From M3007 sp043764095 (GTDB lineage: Bacteria > Bacteroidota > Bacteroidia > Chitinophagales > Saprospiraceae), in contig JAYUKX010000141.1 of the NCBI GenBank assembly GCA_043764095.1, positions 124,001-188,000 of the forward strand: DNA of 64,000 bases, in the 5' to 3' direction. The notes under the pieces were generated by a model that had not been told where the DNA came from, made no database searches, and was given only the letters and a program-made list of their open reading frames with translations. Position numbers and translations under genes: made by a program. Positions 47,203 to 57,227 of this stretch are shown here, in pieces. Positions within the stretch are counted from its first letter, which is position 1. Every line of letters starts with the position of its first letter.

Positions 47203-49224
47203 TTAAAAACTATTTCTCATTTGCACTTTATACACCGTTTGCCTGCCGGCCACAGTGCCTGAAGTAACGGCCTTTTGTAAATAAGTGGTCTCTACCCTAC
47301 CCTCCAAACGCCAGTTCTTTTGGATGCGCCAAGTCAGGTTGAGGTAATATCGGCTGCCCCTTCCCGCAAATCCAGGAATAGAAACTGCCGAAAATAAATC
47401 GTTTTCAAAAGAAAAAACGCGGGTATCAAAGTTTTCGGTGTCGAAAACAGCATATCGAACAGCGCCAGATAGTGGAAAACCTTTGGGTTTACATACCGCT
47501 TCTTGGTAAGCCAAAAATCCAGCGGAACGAGCGTTATTGCCTTCTGTAAAAAATATCCACTCCACCCGACTGCGCAATTCTAAACCTGGCCCAACTTTGT
47601 ATCCAGTATGCAAACGAATACGTTCGCGTTTGTTGTTAACGAGGCCATTTTCGGGGCTTGCAGCATTGCGCTCCTTGGTTTCTGTTTGGCCAATCATATA
47701 AGCCTGAAATGTTTTGTTCGGCTGCCAAAGCACACGCACTAAATATTCTTGGCCATGCGAAGGCGCATCCACGCCAAAGCGCAACCAAGGATGCCGCCAA
47801 AGATCGGCATAAGCATTTATTTTCCAAGGCTTTGAAGGCCGAATTTCAATACCCGTGTAGAGTCCTTGTTCATTGGCCGCCCCCGAAGAAACCTCTGCAA
47901 ACGGTGCAGCATAAACGGATTGGTAACGAGGATCAAAATAACGGTGTACCAAACCTAACGAAACACGACGATCGGCACCGATCAACAGTCCATTGAGCAG
48001 GGCGTATCCACCATTATCACTGCGTGCATTTTCGCCAAAAATCAAGTAATTCCGCCAACGGGTTTGATGGTCAATACTAAATCCAGTCAATTGTTTGCCA
48101 CGAAAAGTATAAAGCCGATATGGTTGTTCTATCGGTTCAAAAGGACGATCATACCGCAAGTGCAGCGCATTAATACTCACTTGGCCTGCTTTGTGCAAAT
48201 AAGTGACTGTAGCACCGCCCAATATCTCATGGATCTTGCGTTCGTTCTCAATTTCACTAGGTGTTCGGTGCAAACCTGATGTGATAAATGAGGTAAACTT
48301 CACTTCATCTGCAAATGCATCTACAGTATCTACATTAGCATCGCGCCTGCGATAGGAGGCAAATGTATTGACCTCGATATGCTTGGATAATCGGAAAGTA
48401 GCACCAACACCACGAAGAAAAAAGGCTTCACCAAAAGCACTGTACGCCCCTAGTTTCTTCGCACCACGCAACAATGTTACCGATTCTGCCGATTTGCCGG
48501 GTGAAAAACCTGTTTGGAGTAGCATGCCTTGTCCCATTCTGGCGGTATAGTCGCCTATGGCAAGACTTTTTAAGAATTTTCCAGCAGTATTGTTCAAAAA
48601 CAAGTGCGCACTATAAAAATCAAATCCTTTTTTATTGCTTTTCTTAAAAAATGCCTCACCCGCATCGTTTTCTGCCGTAAATCCAAAACGCAATCTATTA
48701 TCAAAATTATGGCGATATCGAACGGCAAAAGCATTAGCGCCGCCCTCTGCACCATTAGCAAAACGCAAAGGAACACTACGCCCCAAGCGCATTAAAAACT
48801 CATTATTCCCTTGATAAAGCCCTTTGTATAGTGGTGCAGCGCGTTGGTCAAGGCTACCTTTTCCCACTTCAACAAAAGGCTGAACACGACGAATATCTGT
48901 TGCGTCCCAAGTGGGCACGGCTTGTAACTCATAGATATTGAGGAGATTACCCAGTTTTTTACGATAACTGAGTAATTCTTCTACTTGCAATTCATTGAGC
49001 AACTGCAGCGATAACAAATCCTCTCTAGTGGCTGTATTCAGATCCAATGGACTTTGGCGCAGGGTTTCCAAGCGTTCCAAAAACAATTGTGCATCGGACT
49101 CGCTTGCGCCTTCGTTACTGCGAAAAAAATTCTCTAGTAGTTCCGATACAGCAGGGTCGTCTTGCTGCGCAGAGATATTTTGTATGGTACAAAAAAGAAT
49201 AAGGGCAAGTATTAGTTGACGCAT
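47203..49224 (-). CDS. Helix-hairpin-helix plus outer-membrane-barrel-like protein
   Basis: A 673-residue exported protein (signal MRQLILALILFCTIQNISAQ). Residues ~55-125 carry two ComEA-like helix-hairpin-helix motifs (LDLNTATREDLLSLQLLN, ELLSYRKKLGNLLNIYELQA). From ~145 on, the sequence alternates aromatic and polar residues and ends in F (VYKVQMRNSF), as in a TonB-independent outer-membrane barrel. This architecture is common and uncharacterised in Bacteroidota. A role in DNA handling at the envelope is possible but unsupported. Confidence 0.8.
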   Translation of the reverse strand: MRQLILALILFCTIQNISAQQDDPAVSELLENFFRSNEGASESDAQLFLERLETLRQSPLDLNTATREDLLSLQLLNELQVEELLSYRKKLGNLLNIYELQAVPTWDATDIRRVQPFVEVGKGSLDQRAAPLYKGLYQGNNEFLMRLGRSVPLRFANGAEGGANAFAVRYRHNFDNRLRFGFTAENDAGEAFFKKSNKKGFDFYSAHLFLNNTAGKFLKSLAIGDYTARMGQGMLLQTGFSPGKSAESVTLLRGAKKLGAYSAFGEAFFLRGVGATFRLSKHIEVNTFASYRRRDANVDTVDAFADEVKFTSFITSGLHRTPSEIENERKIHEILGGATVTYLHKAGQVSINALHLRYDRPFEPIEQPYRLYTFRGKQLTGFSIDHQTRWRNYLIFGENARSDNGGYALLNGLLIGADRRVSLGLVHRYFDPRYQSVYAAPFAEVSSGAANEQGLYTGIEIRPSKPWKINAYADLWRHPWLRFGVDAPSHGQEYLVRVLWQPNKTFQAYMIGQTETKERNAASPENGLVNNKRERIRLHTGYKVGPGLELRSRVEWIFFTEGNNARSAGFLAYQEAVCKPKGFPLSGAVRYAVFDTENFDTRVFSFENDLFSAVSIPGFAGRGSRYYLNLTWRIQKNWRLEGRVETTYLQKAVTSGTVAGRQTVYKVQMRNSF

Positions 49225-49285
49225 ATTTTACTATTTTTATTTTTACTTTATTAGTACACTGTAAAATAAGTTTTTTTATCGTTTC

Positions 49286-50386
49286 TTAAACATTTTTCCA
49301 AAATTCCAGCAATACCACCCTTTCATTTTCCCAGTTCCATTCCAGTGCGGCGCTATCACAATTAGATTGCAAAGATCGGTAAAGATCAGATTTATTGGCT
49401 AATTCCTGTATTTTTTCGGCAATGAACTTTGGGCTAAGATGATCCAACAGCACCGCTACTTCATATTGCTGATTGAGAGCCGCGTATTCTGGAAAATTCA
49501 TGGTCAGCATAGGGATACGCGCTTGTACATAATCAAAAAATTTATTGGCCAGCGAATAGTAGTAACTTGCTCCTTTATTTTCCAGCAAATTAAGCCCCAA
49601 CCAAGCCTGATCTGTAATATTTTTAAGTGCTTCTGGTGCGATAAATCCTAAAAAACGAACCCTGTTATCTAACTTTATTGACGTTGCGCGTGCGCGTAAA
49701 TCGGCAGAAAGATCACCTTCGCCAGCCAACCACAGCGTAAAACCATCGGGTAGTAACGTCATGGCTTCCAATAACGCCTCTATGCCCCGTCCTTCGTTTA
49801 ATGCGCCTTGGTAAAGCAGTATCTTAGGATGTTTTTCTCGAAATACCACCGATGGGATGGCATAAGGCACATTCCGAATGATACCAAATGGAATATGGTA
49901 CTTTTTTGAAAAAACATTGGCCAACGCAGGACCTACGGTATAAGCGTATTTGTAAAAAGGCAACATGATATAGGCAACACCAGCCCAAAACAACTTGACC
50001 ATCGGGCGATGCACCACTTCGGGTACTTCTGTAAAATATTCATGCGCATCAAAGACCCTTTTTTTGCTTTTTAACACAGAGGCCATCCAACCAGCAGGCA
50101 AAGTATCCAAATCTATAGAGCAAACAGCGTCAAAACGAGTTTTAAGCAAAAAAAACAGCAGTCGGATATTAAACTCTCCATAAAAGGCGAAACCTTTGTG
50201 CGTCCAACAGCGCAATCGAACTTGGCGAAACGACCGCTTTGGCAGCGGAAGCGAGTTGGGCAATTTACGACCAATCAAACAAACCTCGTAACCCGCATCA
50301 ACCAACGTGCCACAGATACGGTGCATACGTTGGTCGTACGAGAGGTCGTTGGTGACTGTAAAAAGGATACGCTGCGGTGGTTTCAT
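49286..50386 (-). CDS. Family 4 (GT-B) glycosyltransferase
   Basis: A 366-residue GT-B enzyme. The N-terminal Rossmann part is ILFTVTNDLSYDQRMHRICG. The C-terminal nucleotide-sugar domain has ILLYQGALNEGRGIEALLEA, FTLWLAGEGDLSADLRARA and the late acidic region YYSLANKFFDYVQARIPMLT. I start it at the ATG at 50386 (MKPPQRILFTV). A longer reading from 50467 would overlap the divergent plsC gene. A near -7 box (TTCCTTTG) lies six bases upstream. The sugar and acceptor are unknown. Confidence 0.85.
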   Translation of the reverse strand: MKPPQRILFTVTNDLSYDQRMHRICGTLVDAGYEVCLIGRKLPNSLPLPKRSFRQVRLRCWTHKGFAFYGEFNIRLLFFLLKTRFDAVCSIDLDTLPAGWMASVLKSKKRVFDAHEYFTEVPEVVHRPMVKLFWAGVAYIMLPFYKYAYTVGPALANVFSKKYHIPFGIIRNVPYAIPSVVFREKHPKILLYQGALNEGRGIEALLEAMTLLPDGFTLWLAGEGDLSADLRARATSIKLDNRVRFLGFIAPEALKNITDQAWLGLNLLENKGASYYYSLANKFFDYVQARIPMLTMNFPEYAALNQQYEVAVLLDHLSPKFIAEKIQELANKSDLYRSLQSNCDSAALEWNWENERVVLLEFWKNV

Positions 50387-50448
50387 CGCGGCAAAGGAAC
50401 GATAAAACAATAACTTCGACAAACCCAAGGAACAAGAACACAAAATAA

Positions 50449-51213
50449 ATGAAGAAAATACGCGCAATTTTTAGATTGGCCTATTTGGCCATTTACACCA
50501 TTTGGATCGTAGGCAGTATCATGCTAGTCAGTTATATAAAAGGCTATAACCCCAATTATTCCATGAGAAGGAGACGGGTATGGGCTCGACATTTGCTTAA
50601 AGCCATCGGTATCGAACTCACCATTGAGGGTACGCCCCCTACTCACCCTTGTTTGATCCTTAGTAACCACAGGGCATACTTGGATCCGATCCTGATCCTC
50701 CACGACGTCCTCGCCTATCCTGTGAGCAAAGCAGAGGTAGAAAATTGGCCAGTTTTGGGTTATGGCGCTAAAGTGACAGGTATATTATATTTAAAAAGGG
50801 ATAGTATGACTAGTCGTAAAAGCACCTTGAATGCCATTGCTGATACGATCAAAAAAGAAGGCATCCCAGTGATATTGTTCCCCGAAGGTACCACTTATGG
50901 CACGCCCACTACAGGGGATTTCAAACGTGGTACTTTCCAGTTGGCGGCATCCGAGGGGTTGTCGATTGTGCCAGTGGCCATGGAATATGGCTCAGTAGCG
51001 GATTATTGGATCGGTAAAGAAACCTTTGTGCCGCACTTTTTGAGGCGGTTTCAGGAGCGGCGTATTTATGTGCGTTTAAGATATGGCAGTAGCATACAAG
51101 GCAGCGACGCAGTGGAATTATTACAACAGACGCGGTCTTGGATTGATGCGCAATTAATTGATTTTAAGCAAGATAGGGTGCGGACTTCCTCACTAAAGAT
51201 GACACCCAAATAA
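50449..51213 (+). CDS. plsC: 1-acyl-sn-glycerol-3-phosphate acyltransferase (PlsC family)
   Basis: A 254-residue membrane acyltransferase that converts lysophosphatidic acid to phosphatidic acid. One N-terminal helix (LAYLAIYTIWIVGSIMLVSY) is followed by the catalytic NH74-x4-D79 (SNHRAYLDPI), KAEVENWPVLG and the substrate motif FPEGTTYGTP. It is divergent from the glycosyltransferase. Family members differ in acceptor, so a related lipid could be the substrate. Confidence 0.88.
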   Translation: MKKIRAIFRLAYLAIYTIWIVGSIMLVSYIKGYNPNYSMRRRRVWARHLLKAIGIELTIEGTPPTHPCLILSNHRAYLDPILILHDVLAYPVSKAEVENWPVLGYGAKVTGILYLKRDSMTSRKSTLNAIADTIKKEGIPVILFPEGTTYGTPTTGDFKRGTFQLAASEGLSIVPVAMEYGSVADYWIGKETFVPHFLRRFQERRIYVRLRYGSSIQGSDAVELLQQTRSWIDAQLIDFKQDRVRTSSLKMTPK

Positions 51214-51224
51214 GATTAAGCAGC

Positions 51225-51490
51225 GCAATTAATTTTTTCTTCGACGCCCATGTTAATTGATAGGAAAACGGATGAAACGGATTGAACGGATTTGAACGGA
51301 TATACTACATTGAGCCTCTGCTTTCAAGCCAGCGTCTTGCAATCTGAAAAAATCCGTTGTTATCCGTTCAATCCGTTTCATCCGTTTTTCAATCCTGTTT
51401 AGTTTCTAGCATCGGGCAATTAATTTTTTTTCTTCAACGCCCATGTTAATTGATAGGAAAACGGATTGAACGGATTTGAACGGATATACT
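51225..51490. repeat. Direct and inverted repeats rich in GAACGGAT
   Basis: The 290-bp gap between plsC and rimO holds an ~80-bp unit (51225-51306) repeated directly at 51416-51490 (from GCAATTAATTTTTT to GGATATACT). The part ATGAAACGGATTGAACGGAT is also present inverted at about 51352-51389. So the segment can fold either as a hairpin around ~51310-51350 or with the second copy. It is non-coding. I cannot assign it to a known element. Confidence 0.75.
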
Positions 51491-51503
51491 GAACCTTCTC
51501 AAA

Positions 51504-52820
51504 TTACACCACCACCACCCCATATAAATCATGTTCTTCCGCAGAAGTAATCTTGATTTGGGCAAAATCGCCCAAGCGGATATAAGCGTTCTTTTTGGCT
51601 TCTACTAAAACCTCATTGTCTACCTCTGGCGAATCCGATTCTGTGCGGCCAATAAAATACTTGCCTTCTTTGCGGTCGAACAGTACTTTGTAGGTATTGC
51701 CTACTTTTGCTTCGTTTTTTTGCAATGAAATTTCTTCTTGCACCTCCATCAATGCGGCAGCGCGCTCTGCTTTTACGTCTTCTGGTACATCGTCCACAAG
51801 ATCATAAGCGCGGGTACTTTCTTCGTGAGAATATTGGAACACCCCTACCCTTTCAAAACGCTGTTCGCGTACAAAATCTAAGAGTTCCTCAAAATCCGCA
51901 TCCGTTTCTCCTGGATGCCCTACCAAAAACGTGGTACGAATGGCAATATCGGGTACTTTTGCACGAATTTCGGCGATCAATTCCTCCGTTTCTTTGCGCG
52001 TAATTTGGCGGCGCATTAAATTGAGCACATTATCGCTGGCGTGCTGTAGCGGCATATCCAAGTAATTACACACCTTTGGTTGATCGCGGATCGCATCTAA
52101 AATTTCCAATGGAAACTTAGAAGGATAAGCATAATGCAATCGAATCCACTCAATGCCTTCCACTTCAGCAAGGGCGTTGAGCAAACGTGGCAAATCGCGT
52201 TTTTTATAAATATCAAGACCATAATAGGTCAATTCTTGCGCAATGAGCATCAGTTCTTTTACACCGCGTTTGGCCAAATTACTGGCTTCAAACACCAATT
52301 CTTCTACCGGACGGCTAATATGTTGCCCACGCATAAGCGGAATAGCGCAAAAAGAACAAGTGCGGTTACAGCCTTCCGAAATTTTTAAATAGGCATAATG
52401 TGGCAGCGTCGTAATCATGCGCTCACCCAACAATTCTACTTTATAATCCGCCTCCAAACGCGCCAATAAAGCCGGCATTTCCATAGTGCCAAAATAGGCA
52501 TCCACTTCGGGGATTTCTATTTCCAGTTCATCTTTATAACGCTGTGATAAACAACCTGTTACATACAGTTTATCAATCGAGCCTGCTTTCTTTAGTTCGG
52601 CATGTTCGACGATGGTTTCGATACTTTCCTGTTTAGCCAAATCAATAAAACCACACGTATTGATGATAACGATATTGGCATCATCGTCCTCGCTTTCGTG
52701 GGTCACGTGGTAATCATTACCCTGTAATTGGGTAATCAGGTTTTCGCTATCGACTAGGTTTTTGGAACAGCCGAGTGTAATAACGTTAATTTTATCTTTC
52801 CGGAAACTTTTTGTGCGCAT
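51504..52820 (-). CDS. rimO: Ribosomal protein S12 methylthiotransferase RimO
   Basis: A 438-residue radical-SAM enzyme that methylthiolates an Asp of ribosomal protein S12. The N-terminal cluster cysteines are C18 (TLGCSKN), C56 (NTCGFID) and C90 (VTGCLSQ). The radical-SAM motif is C151-x3-C155-x2-C158 (GCNRTCSFCAIPLMRG). RTTFLVGHPGE is present and a C-terminal TRAM domain follows. The sequence features are of RimO rather than MiaB. It is a single gene. Confidence 0.95.
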   Translation of the reverse strand: MRTKSFRKDKINVITLGCSKNLVDSENLITQLQGNDYHVTHESEDDDANIVIINTCGFIDLAKQESIETIVEHAELKKAGSIDKLYVTGCLSQRYKDELEIEIPEVDAYFGTMEMPALLARLEADYKVELLGERMITTLPHYAYLKISEGCNRTCSFCAIPLMRGQHISRPVEELVFEASNLAKRGVKELMLIAQELTYYGLDIYKKRDLPRLLNALAEVEGIEWIRLHYAYPSKFPLEILDAIRDQPKVCNYLDMPLQHASDNVLNLMRRQITRKETEELIAEIRAKVPDIAIRTTFLVGHPGETDADFEELLDFVREQRFERVGVFQYSHEESTRAYDLVDDVPEDVKAERAAALMEVQEEISLQKNEAKVGNTYKVLFDRKEGKYFIGRTESDSPEVDNEVLVEAKKNAYIRLGDFAQIKITSAEEHDLYGVVVV

Positions 52821-52902
52821 ATAAATTTTTAATGAGACAGGGATGGGTGGTATCCTTGTATTCGGGGTGCAAAGGTAGTGATTTATGGGGGAAGATTTAC
52901 AC

Positions 52903-53697
52903 CTACCCTTTCCCCTTTTTATAAGCCCTCAAAAACACCAAATCGACCACCCAAGGCGCGAACCATTGCACCACCGCCAATATACGCCCCAATTTGGAAT
53001 AATTGGACGAACGCTGCCGTGTTTCGATCATTTTCGCAATTTTTCCTGCCACCACTGGGATCGGAATCCGCTGGTCTGCTTGTCTGTTGGTGATCGGTTC
53101 TTCGTGTCCCGAAGCGGTAAATTGCACTTTTTCGGGGTCTTGCTGCGTAAATCCGACATAAATAAGGCCAATATGTATGCCCGTATCGTGTAATTCGATC
53201 CGCAAAGATTGCACCAACGAAGTAATAGCCATTTTAGAGGCCGCATACACACTGTGTTTACCAATGCCATGCTTAGCGGCCACGCTCGACACAAACACAA
53301 TATTCCCTTTGGTGGCACGGAGATAAGGCAACGCCGCCTTAGTCGGATAGACACAACCCAAAAAGTTAACATCCATTACCTTCTTGAATACATCGGGGTG
53401 CAGCACTTCAATGTCGCCTTCCATCGTCAATCCGGCATTATTGACCAATACGTCTATTTTACCAAAAGCGTCGATTGTTTTTGCAATAATTTGCTCACAA
53501 TCAGCATATTGCGATACATCGCCCGCGGCTGTAATACAGGTATAGGCTTGTGCGATCATTTCTTGTTGTACCCGTTCTAGTCGTTCGGCATTGCGTCCAT
53601 TGAGGACTATTTTTGCGCCTTTGGCGGCTAGATTAAAAGCGAGTGCTTTGCCAATTCCAGTACCCGCGCCAGTAATAATCACTACTTTATCTTTCAT
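52903..53697 (-). CDS. Short-chain dehydrogenase/reductase
   Basis: A 264-residue classical SDR. It has the NAD(P)-binding TGAGTGIG (9-16), NNAG (86-89), catalytic Ser around 137-138 (IVFVSSVAA) and Y151-x3-K155 (VYAASK). The C-terminus is basic (LRAYKKGKG). The substrate cannot be told; the family acts on sterols, sugars or acyl groups. It overlaps the upstream CPBP gene by four bases and is coupled to it. Confidence 0.9.
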   Translation of the reverse strand: MKDKVVIITGAGTGIGKALAFNLAAKGAKIVLNGRNAERLERVQQEMIAQAYTCITAAGDVSQYADCEQIIAKTIDAFGKIDVLVNNAGLTMEGDIEVLHPDVFKKVMDVNFLGCVYPTKAALPYLRATKGNIVFVSSVAAKHGIGKHSVYAASKMAITSLVQSLRIELHDTGIHIGLIYVGFTQQDPEKVQFTASGHEEPITNRQADQRIPIPVVAGKIAKMIETRQRSSNYSKLGRILAVVQWFAPWVVDLVFLRAYKKGKG

Positions 53698-54425
53698 CGA
53701 ATAATTTTCATTTCTGGGTGAAATTTCAGCGCAATCAAACTATTGGACAACGCCAATGCTACATGAACAGCAAAAGCCACCCAAATTGTACCCGTTTGTA
53801 AGGTAATCAAACAGAGAATCACGCCCAAAATAGGCGCACCAATGGTTTCATCCATGCCTTTAGGGATATGCGTAGCGGAATACAGGGCCGTGTTAACAGC
53901 GATAGCGGGCCAAACGCCCATCGTTTCGACCAATGGAAAAAACAAATAACCCCGAAAAAGTGCCTCGTAACCAAAAAGGTACAATACCCAGCCCATCGAA
54001 TAGGTCAAGATCAATTTAGTATCCCATTCTTTGATCCGCATTTGAGGGTACATCGAAAAGGTTTTTTCGCGGCGTGCTGCAAACCAGTTTAAGATGAGCA
54101 CCAATGTGCATAAAAACGCTATCCATTTTAGCGATAAAAGATTGGTACCTTTGGAGAAACTAATCCCATAATCGGCTAATGAATACTGGGGGAAAAGATA
54201 ACGAAATACAAGAAAAGGCAGAATCCCCATCAATACAAAGCCCGATGCTTTGGTAAATAAAATATGCTTTTCCGAAGCCTTTTCCGCTTCGTATTTGGCA
54301 TAAAAACCCTGCTTAATTCGCTCCGAAACAAAAATAAACCAATAAACACTAAAGAAAAATGTACTCAACAGAATCACCCAAAAGGTGGTGAAATCATTGG
54401 GACTCCAAGATAAATCGTATTGCAT
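53694..54425 (-). CDS. CPBP-family intramembrane metalloprotease
   Basis: A 243-residue membrane protein with six or more hydrophobic helices. The family motifs are slightly divergent: YEALFRGYLFFPLVE in place of EExxxR, then ALYSATHIPKG with the second-ligand His. A full EE pair is missing, so activity is uncertain. It is followed in overlap by the SDR gene. Confidence 0.82.
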   Translation of the reverse strand: MQYDLSWSPNDFTTFWVILLSTFFFSVYWFIFVSERIKQGFYAKYEAEKASEKHILFTKASGFVLMGILPFLVFRYLFPQYSLADYGISFSKGTNLLSLKWIAFLCTLVLILNWFAARREKTFSMYPQMRIKEWDTKLILTYSMGWVLYLFGYEALFRGYLFFPLVETMGVWPAIAVNTALYSATHIPKGMDETIGAPILGVILCLITLQTGTIWVAFAVHVALALSNSLIALKFHPEMKIIR

Positions 54426-54569
54426 GATATGAATAATCGTATTTTCGCCGCAAAATTACACTTTTAATTGTCTCTTTGACAAAATGATTGCGCTTTTATC
54501 TGTAATTTGGAACTTTAGATTCATGTTTTGGGTGAAAACCATTAAACATATCCATATAATAATTGAACA

Positions 54570-55679
54570 ATGAAAGAAATAAAAGACATCATCCAAGCAT
54601 ACCAAAAAGCCACAGCAGCAGGGCAAAAAACAGCACTCGCAACCGTGGTTCAAGTAGAAGGTTCGTCGTACCGCAGACCCGGTGCTCGTATGCTGATTGT
54701 GGAAGATGGGCAACTCATGGGCGCGATCAGTGGTGGCTGCTTGGAAGGTGATGCATTGCGCAAAGCCTTGTTGGTGATGGCGCAACAACAACCCATGCTC
54801 GTCACCTACGATACGATGGACGACGACGACGCTAGTTTGGGTGTCGGTTTGGGTTGCAATGGCATTATTCAGGTTTTGATAGAACCCATTATGCCCGAAA
54901 AACCCAATAATCCCATTCATTTGCTTCAACGCATAGTGGCCGACCGATCGCCCAATGTAATCGTAACGCTATATTCATTAGAAAATAGAAAAGGCGTACA
55001 AGGGGGTACATGTTGGGTATTAGGCAAGTCGAAAATGCCCGAAAATATGAACCCTAAAATACAGGAAGATGCCCATAAAGCATTGATAAACAATACATCA
55101 GCCTTCAAAACCTATCCCGATACCCAAGCATTGCTGGAATTTGTAGCACCGCCCATTTCATTGGTGATTATTGGCGCGGGAAACGATGTACTTCCCTTGA
55201 TGCACTTTGCCGATATATTAGGCTGGGAAACAAAAATTGTGGATGGTCGCGCCAATTATACCCGACCCGAACGGTTTGCGACAGCCTGCCAAGTGCTGGT
55301 ATCCAAACCCGAAAAAGTACTAGAATATATCGCGATTGATCCTTGGACAGCATTTGCGTTGATGACGCATAATTTTATCTATGACAAAGCCATGTTGCGC
55401 GAGTTGTGCCAAAAAGAGGCCAAATATATAGGTATGCTGGGGCCTAAAAAGAAATTAGACCGTATGCTAGAGGAACTGGCAAACGAGGGAACAAACATCG
55501 ATTCCGAACAACAAAAGGCTATCTACGGCCCCGTTGGTTTGGATATTGGTGCCGAGACACCCGAGGAAATAGCACTTTCTATTATTGCCGAAATCAAAGC
55601 CGTATTTGAAGGTCGAAATGGCTCTTTTTTAAGGTCAAAAACAGGTGCCATACACGCGGCATTAGCCCATGAGCAGTAA
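54570..55679 (+). CDS. XdhC/CoxI-family protein
   Basis: A 369-residue protein. The N-terminal XdhC/CoxI domain is LATVVQVEGSSYRRPGARML with AISGGCLEGDALRKA. The C-terminal Rossmann domain is ISLVIIGAGNDVLPLMHFAD, ALMTHNFIYDKAMLREL, KYIGMLGPKKKLDRML. Family members insert or sulphurate the molybdenum cofactor of xanthine dehydrogenases. No molybdoenzyme gene is nearby, so it works on one elsewhere. Its 3' end overlaps the convergent regulator gene by 18 bases. Confidence 0.88.
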   Translation: MKEIKDIIQAYQKATAAGQKTALATVVQVEGSSYRRPGARMLIVEDGQLMGAISGGCLEGDALRKALLVMAQQQPMLVTYDTMDDDDASLGVGLGCNGIIQVLIEPIMPEKPNNPIHLLQRIVADRSPNVIVTLYSLENRKGVQGGTCWVLGKSKMPENMNPKIQEDAHKALINNTSAFKTYPDTQALLEFVAPPISLVIIGAGNDVLPLMHFADILGWETKIVDGRANYTRPERFATACQVLVSKPEKVLEYIAIDPWTAFALMTHNFIYDKAMLRELCQKEAKYIGMLGPKKKLDRMLEELANEGTNIDSEQQKAIYGPVGLDIGAETPEEIALSIIAEIKAVFEGRNGSFLRSKTGAIHAALAHEQ

Positions 55680-57224
55680 GGTATTTTCTCCAAAATAATC
55701 TTTAAAGGCCATCGCAAAATTGCCCGGATTAGGAAATCCAACCATCGCGGAGATGGCTTGTGGTGTTCCTGCGCGTTTTTCCAATAAGAATTTGGATTTT
55801 TCCAAACGCAATTCGCGGATCAATTGTCCAGGTTCTTTACCGGTGAGCGCACGAAGTTTACGCACAAATAATGGGTTACTCATTTGCATTTTTCGAGCAA
55901 TTTCATCCGGCATCAGGTCAATATTGGCCATATCTGTTTCAATATACGCGATTATATCGGCTATAAAGCGATTCGGAATAGGTGGCCGATCGGCTGTAAA
56001 GTACAATTGCAGCACACGTTGAAATTCTTCGTGTTTTGTTTTTTGGCTATCAATTAAGTGTTTTACCGTAATATTGAACTCATCGCTTTGCATGGGGCGG
56101 GTAAACCACGCATCTGCTCCTGCGCGCAAGGCATCCAAGCGGCCATCATTGCCGTAATGCTTGCTCAATAAAACTACTGGAATATGATTGGTGCGCTCTG
56201 AAAGTTTTATTTGCCGAACAATATCAATACCTTCTTGGCCATTCAAATGCGCATCACAAACAATCAAATCCGGCATAGATTCATGCGCTACTTTTAATGC
56301 TTCCGCGGCTGTATCGGCGGTAATTACTTCAAAATTACTACTCAACAACGACCGAATATACAAGGCAATTTGCCGATTAGGCTCTACCACCAAGGCGACT
56401 TGCGGTTCTTTTTCGTATAAACTAAAATAATCGCGGCGCGACATATCATAAGCCGAAACACTGGAATTGCCCGTTTTTATTACCTCTGTGGATGTGTTGG
56501 GCTCATTCGAAAAAGAGGGTTGCGGATCGCTTGGCGGGGGTAAATCATTGGGATTTGTGTGGCTTAATTCAAATTCCAATTCGCGGTTTTCCAATTTACG
56601 CCGCCAGCGATTATTGTTATTCAATTGGGCTACTACCAGCGCAAGCAACACAAACGCACCGATCCCCACCAATGCCAATGCCTTGTACCGATCGAGGGTA
56701 ATGGTATTTTCTTTGGTAGCGGTTGCGGTATTTAAGGCCGTTCGAAGCGAGTCAATAGTCCGCTCATAATGCCGTGTTTTTTGCGACAATTGGCGTGCAG
56801 CAAGCGTATCTTGTGTGGTTCGGAGCATTTGCCGGCAGATAGCAGCGCGTTCCTCGTTGCCCCATCTATCGTGTTCTTTTACAATAGCGGCCAACAAATC
56901 CGCTTTAGTATCGTAGTTTTTATCGCGTTGTACATCTTGTTCGGCTTCGGCCAACATAGACAAGGCACTGCTGCGGTCTTTGTTCCGAAGGTAAATACTG
57001 GAAATAAGTCCAAGCGTTGCAGAGGGCATAAACACGAAATTGCGTTTAAGAAACGACCTTAATTCGCCTGATTCTACTTGCGCGTCTTCGTAGTTTTGTT
57101 CTAGTACCAATTCGCGGAGCAGTTTTTGCTTGGTCTGCAAAGTATCGCGCCACGCACTATTATTTTGAGCGCAAAGCGGCAATGCCGAAAATAATATAAT
57201 GTTAATTATTAATATTTTATACAT
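55662..57224 (-). CDS. Membrane protein with receiver and AraC domains, no kinase
   Basis: A 520-residue regulator with an unusual order. After a signal peptide comes a ~150-residue helical, TPR-like extracytoplasmic part. A transmembrane helix at ~181-200 (KALALVGIGAFVLLALVVAQ) follows, then a linker and a receiver domain with D324 in LIVCDAHLNG. A C-terminal AraC HTH ends the protein (IADIIAYIETDMANIDLMPD, NPLFVRKLRALTGKEPGQLI). There is no HisKA or HATPase domain, as in hybrid systems that have lost the kinase. It lies just downstream of an OmpR-type regulator on the same strand (gap 3 bp). Confidence 0.85.
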   Translation of the reverse strand: MYKILIINIILFSALPLCAQNNSAWRDTLQTKQKLLRELVLEQNYEDAQVESGELRSFLKRNFVFMPSATLGLISSIYLRNKDRSSALSMLAEAEQDVQRDKNYDTKADLLAAIVKEHDRWGNEERAAICRQMLRTTQDTLAARQLSQKTRHYERTIDSLRTALNTATATKENTITLDRYKALALVGIGAFVLLALVVAQLNNNNRWRRKLENRELEFELSHTNPNDLPPPSDPQPSFSNEPNTSTEVIKTGNSSVSAYDMSRRDYFSLYEKEPQVALVVEPNRQIALYIRSLLSSNFEVITADTAAEALKVAHESMPDLIVCDAHLNGQEGIDIVRQIKLSERTNHIPVVLLSKHYGNDGRLDALRAGADAWFTRPMQSDEFNITVKHLIDSQKTKHEEFQRVLQLYFTADRPPIPNRFIADIIAYIETDMANIDLMPDEIARKMQMSNPLFVRKLRALTGKEPGQLIRELRLEKSKFLLEKRAGTPQAISAMVGFPNPGNFAMAFKDYFGENTLLLMG

Positions 57225-57227
57225 CCC

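Noticed and set aside
54456..54929. 157-residue coding sequence on the minus strand
   Set aside because: It lies antisense to the N-terminal part of the well-supported XdhC gene and shows no domain.
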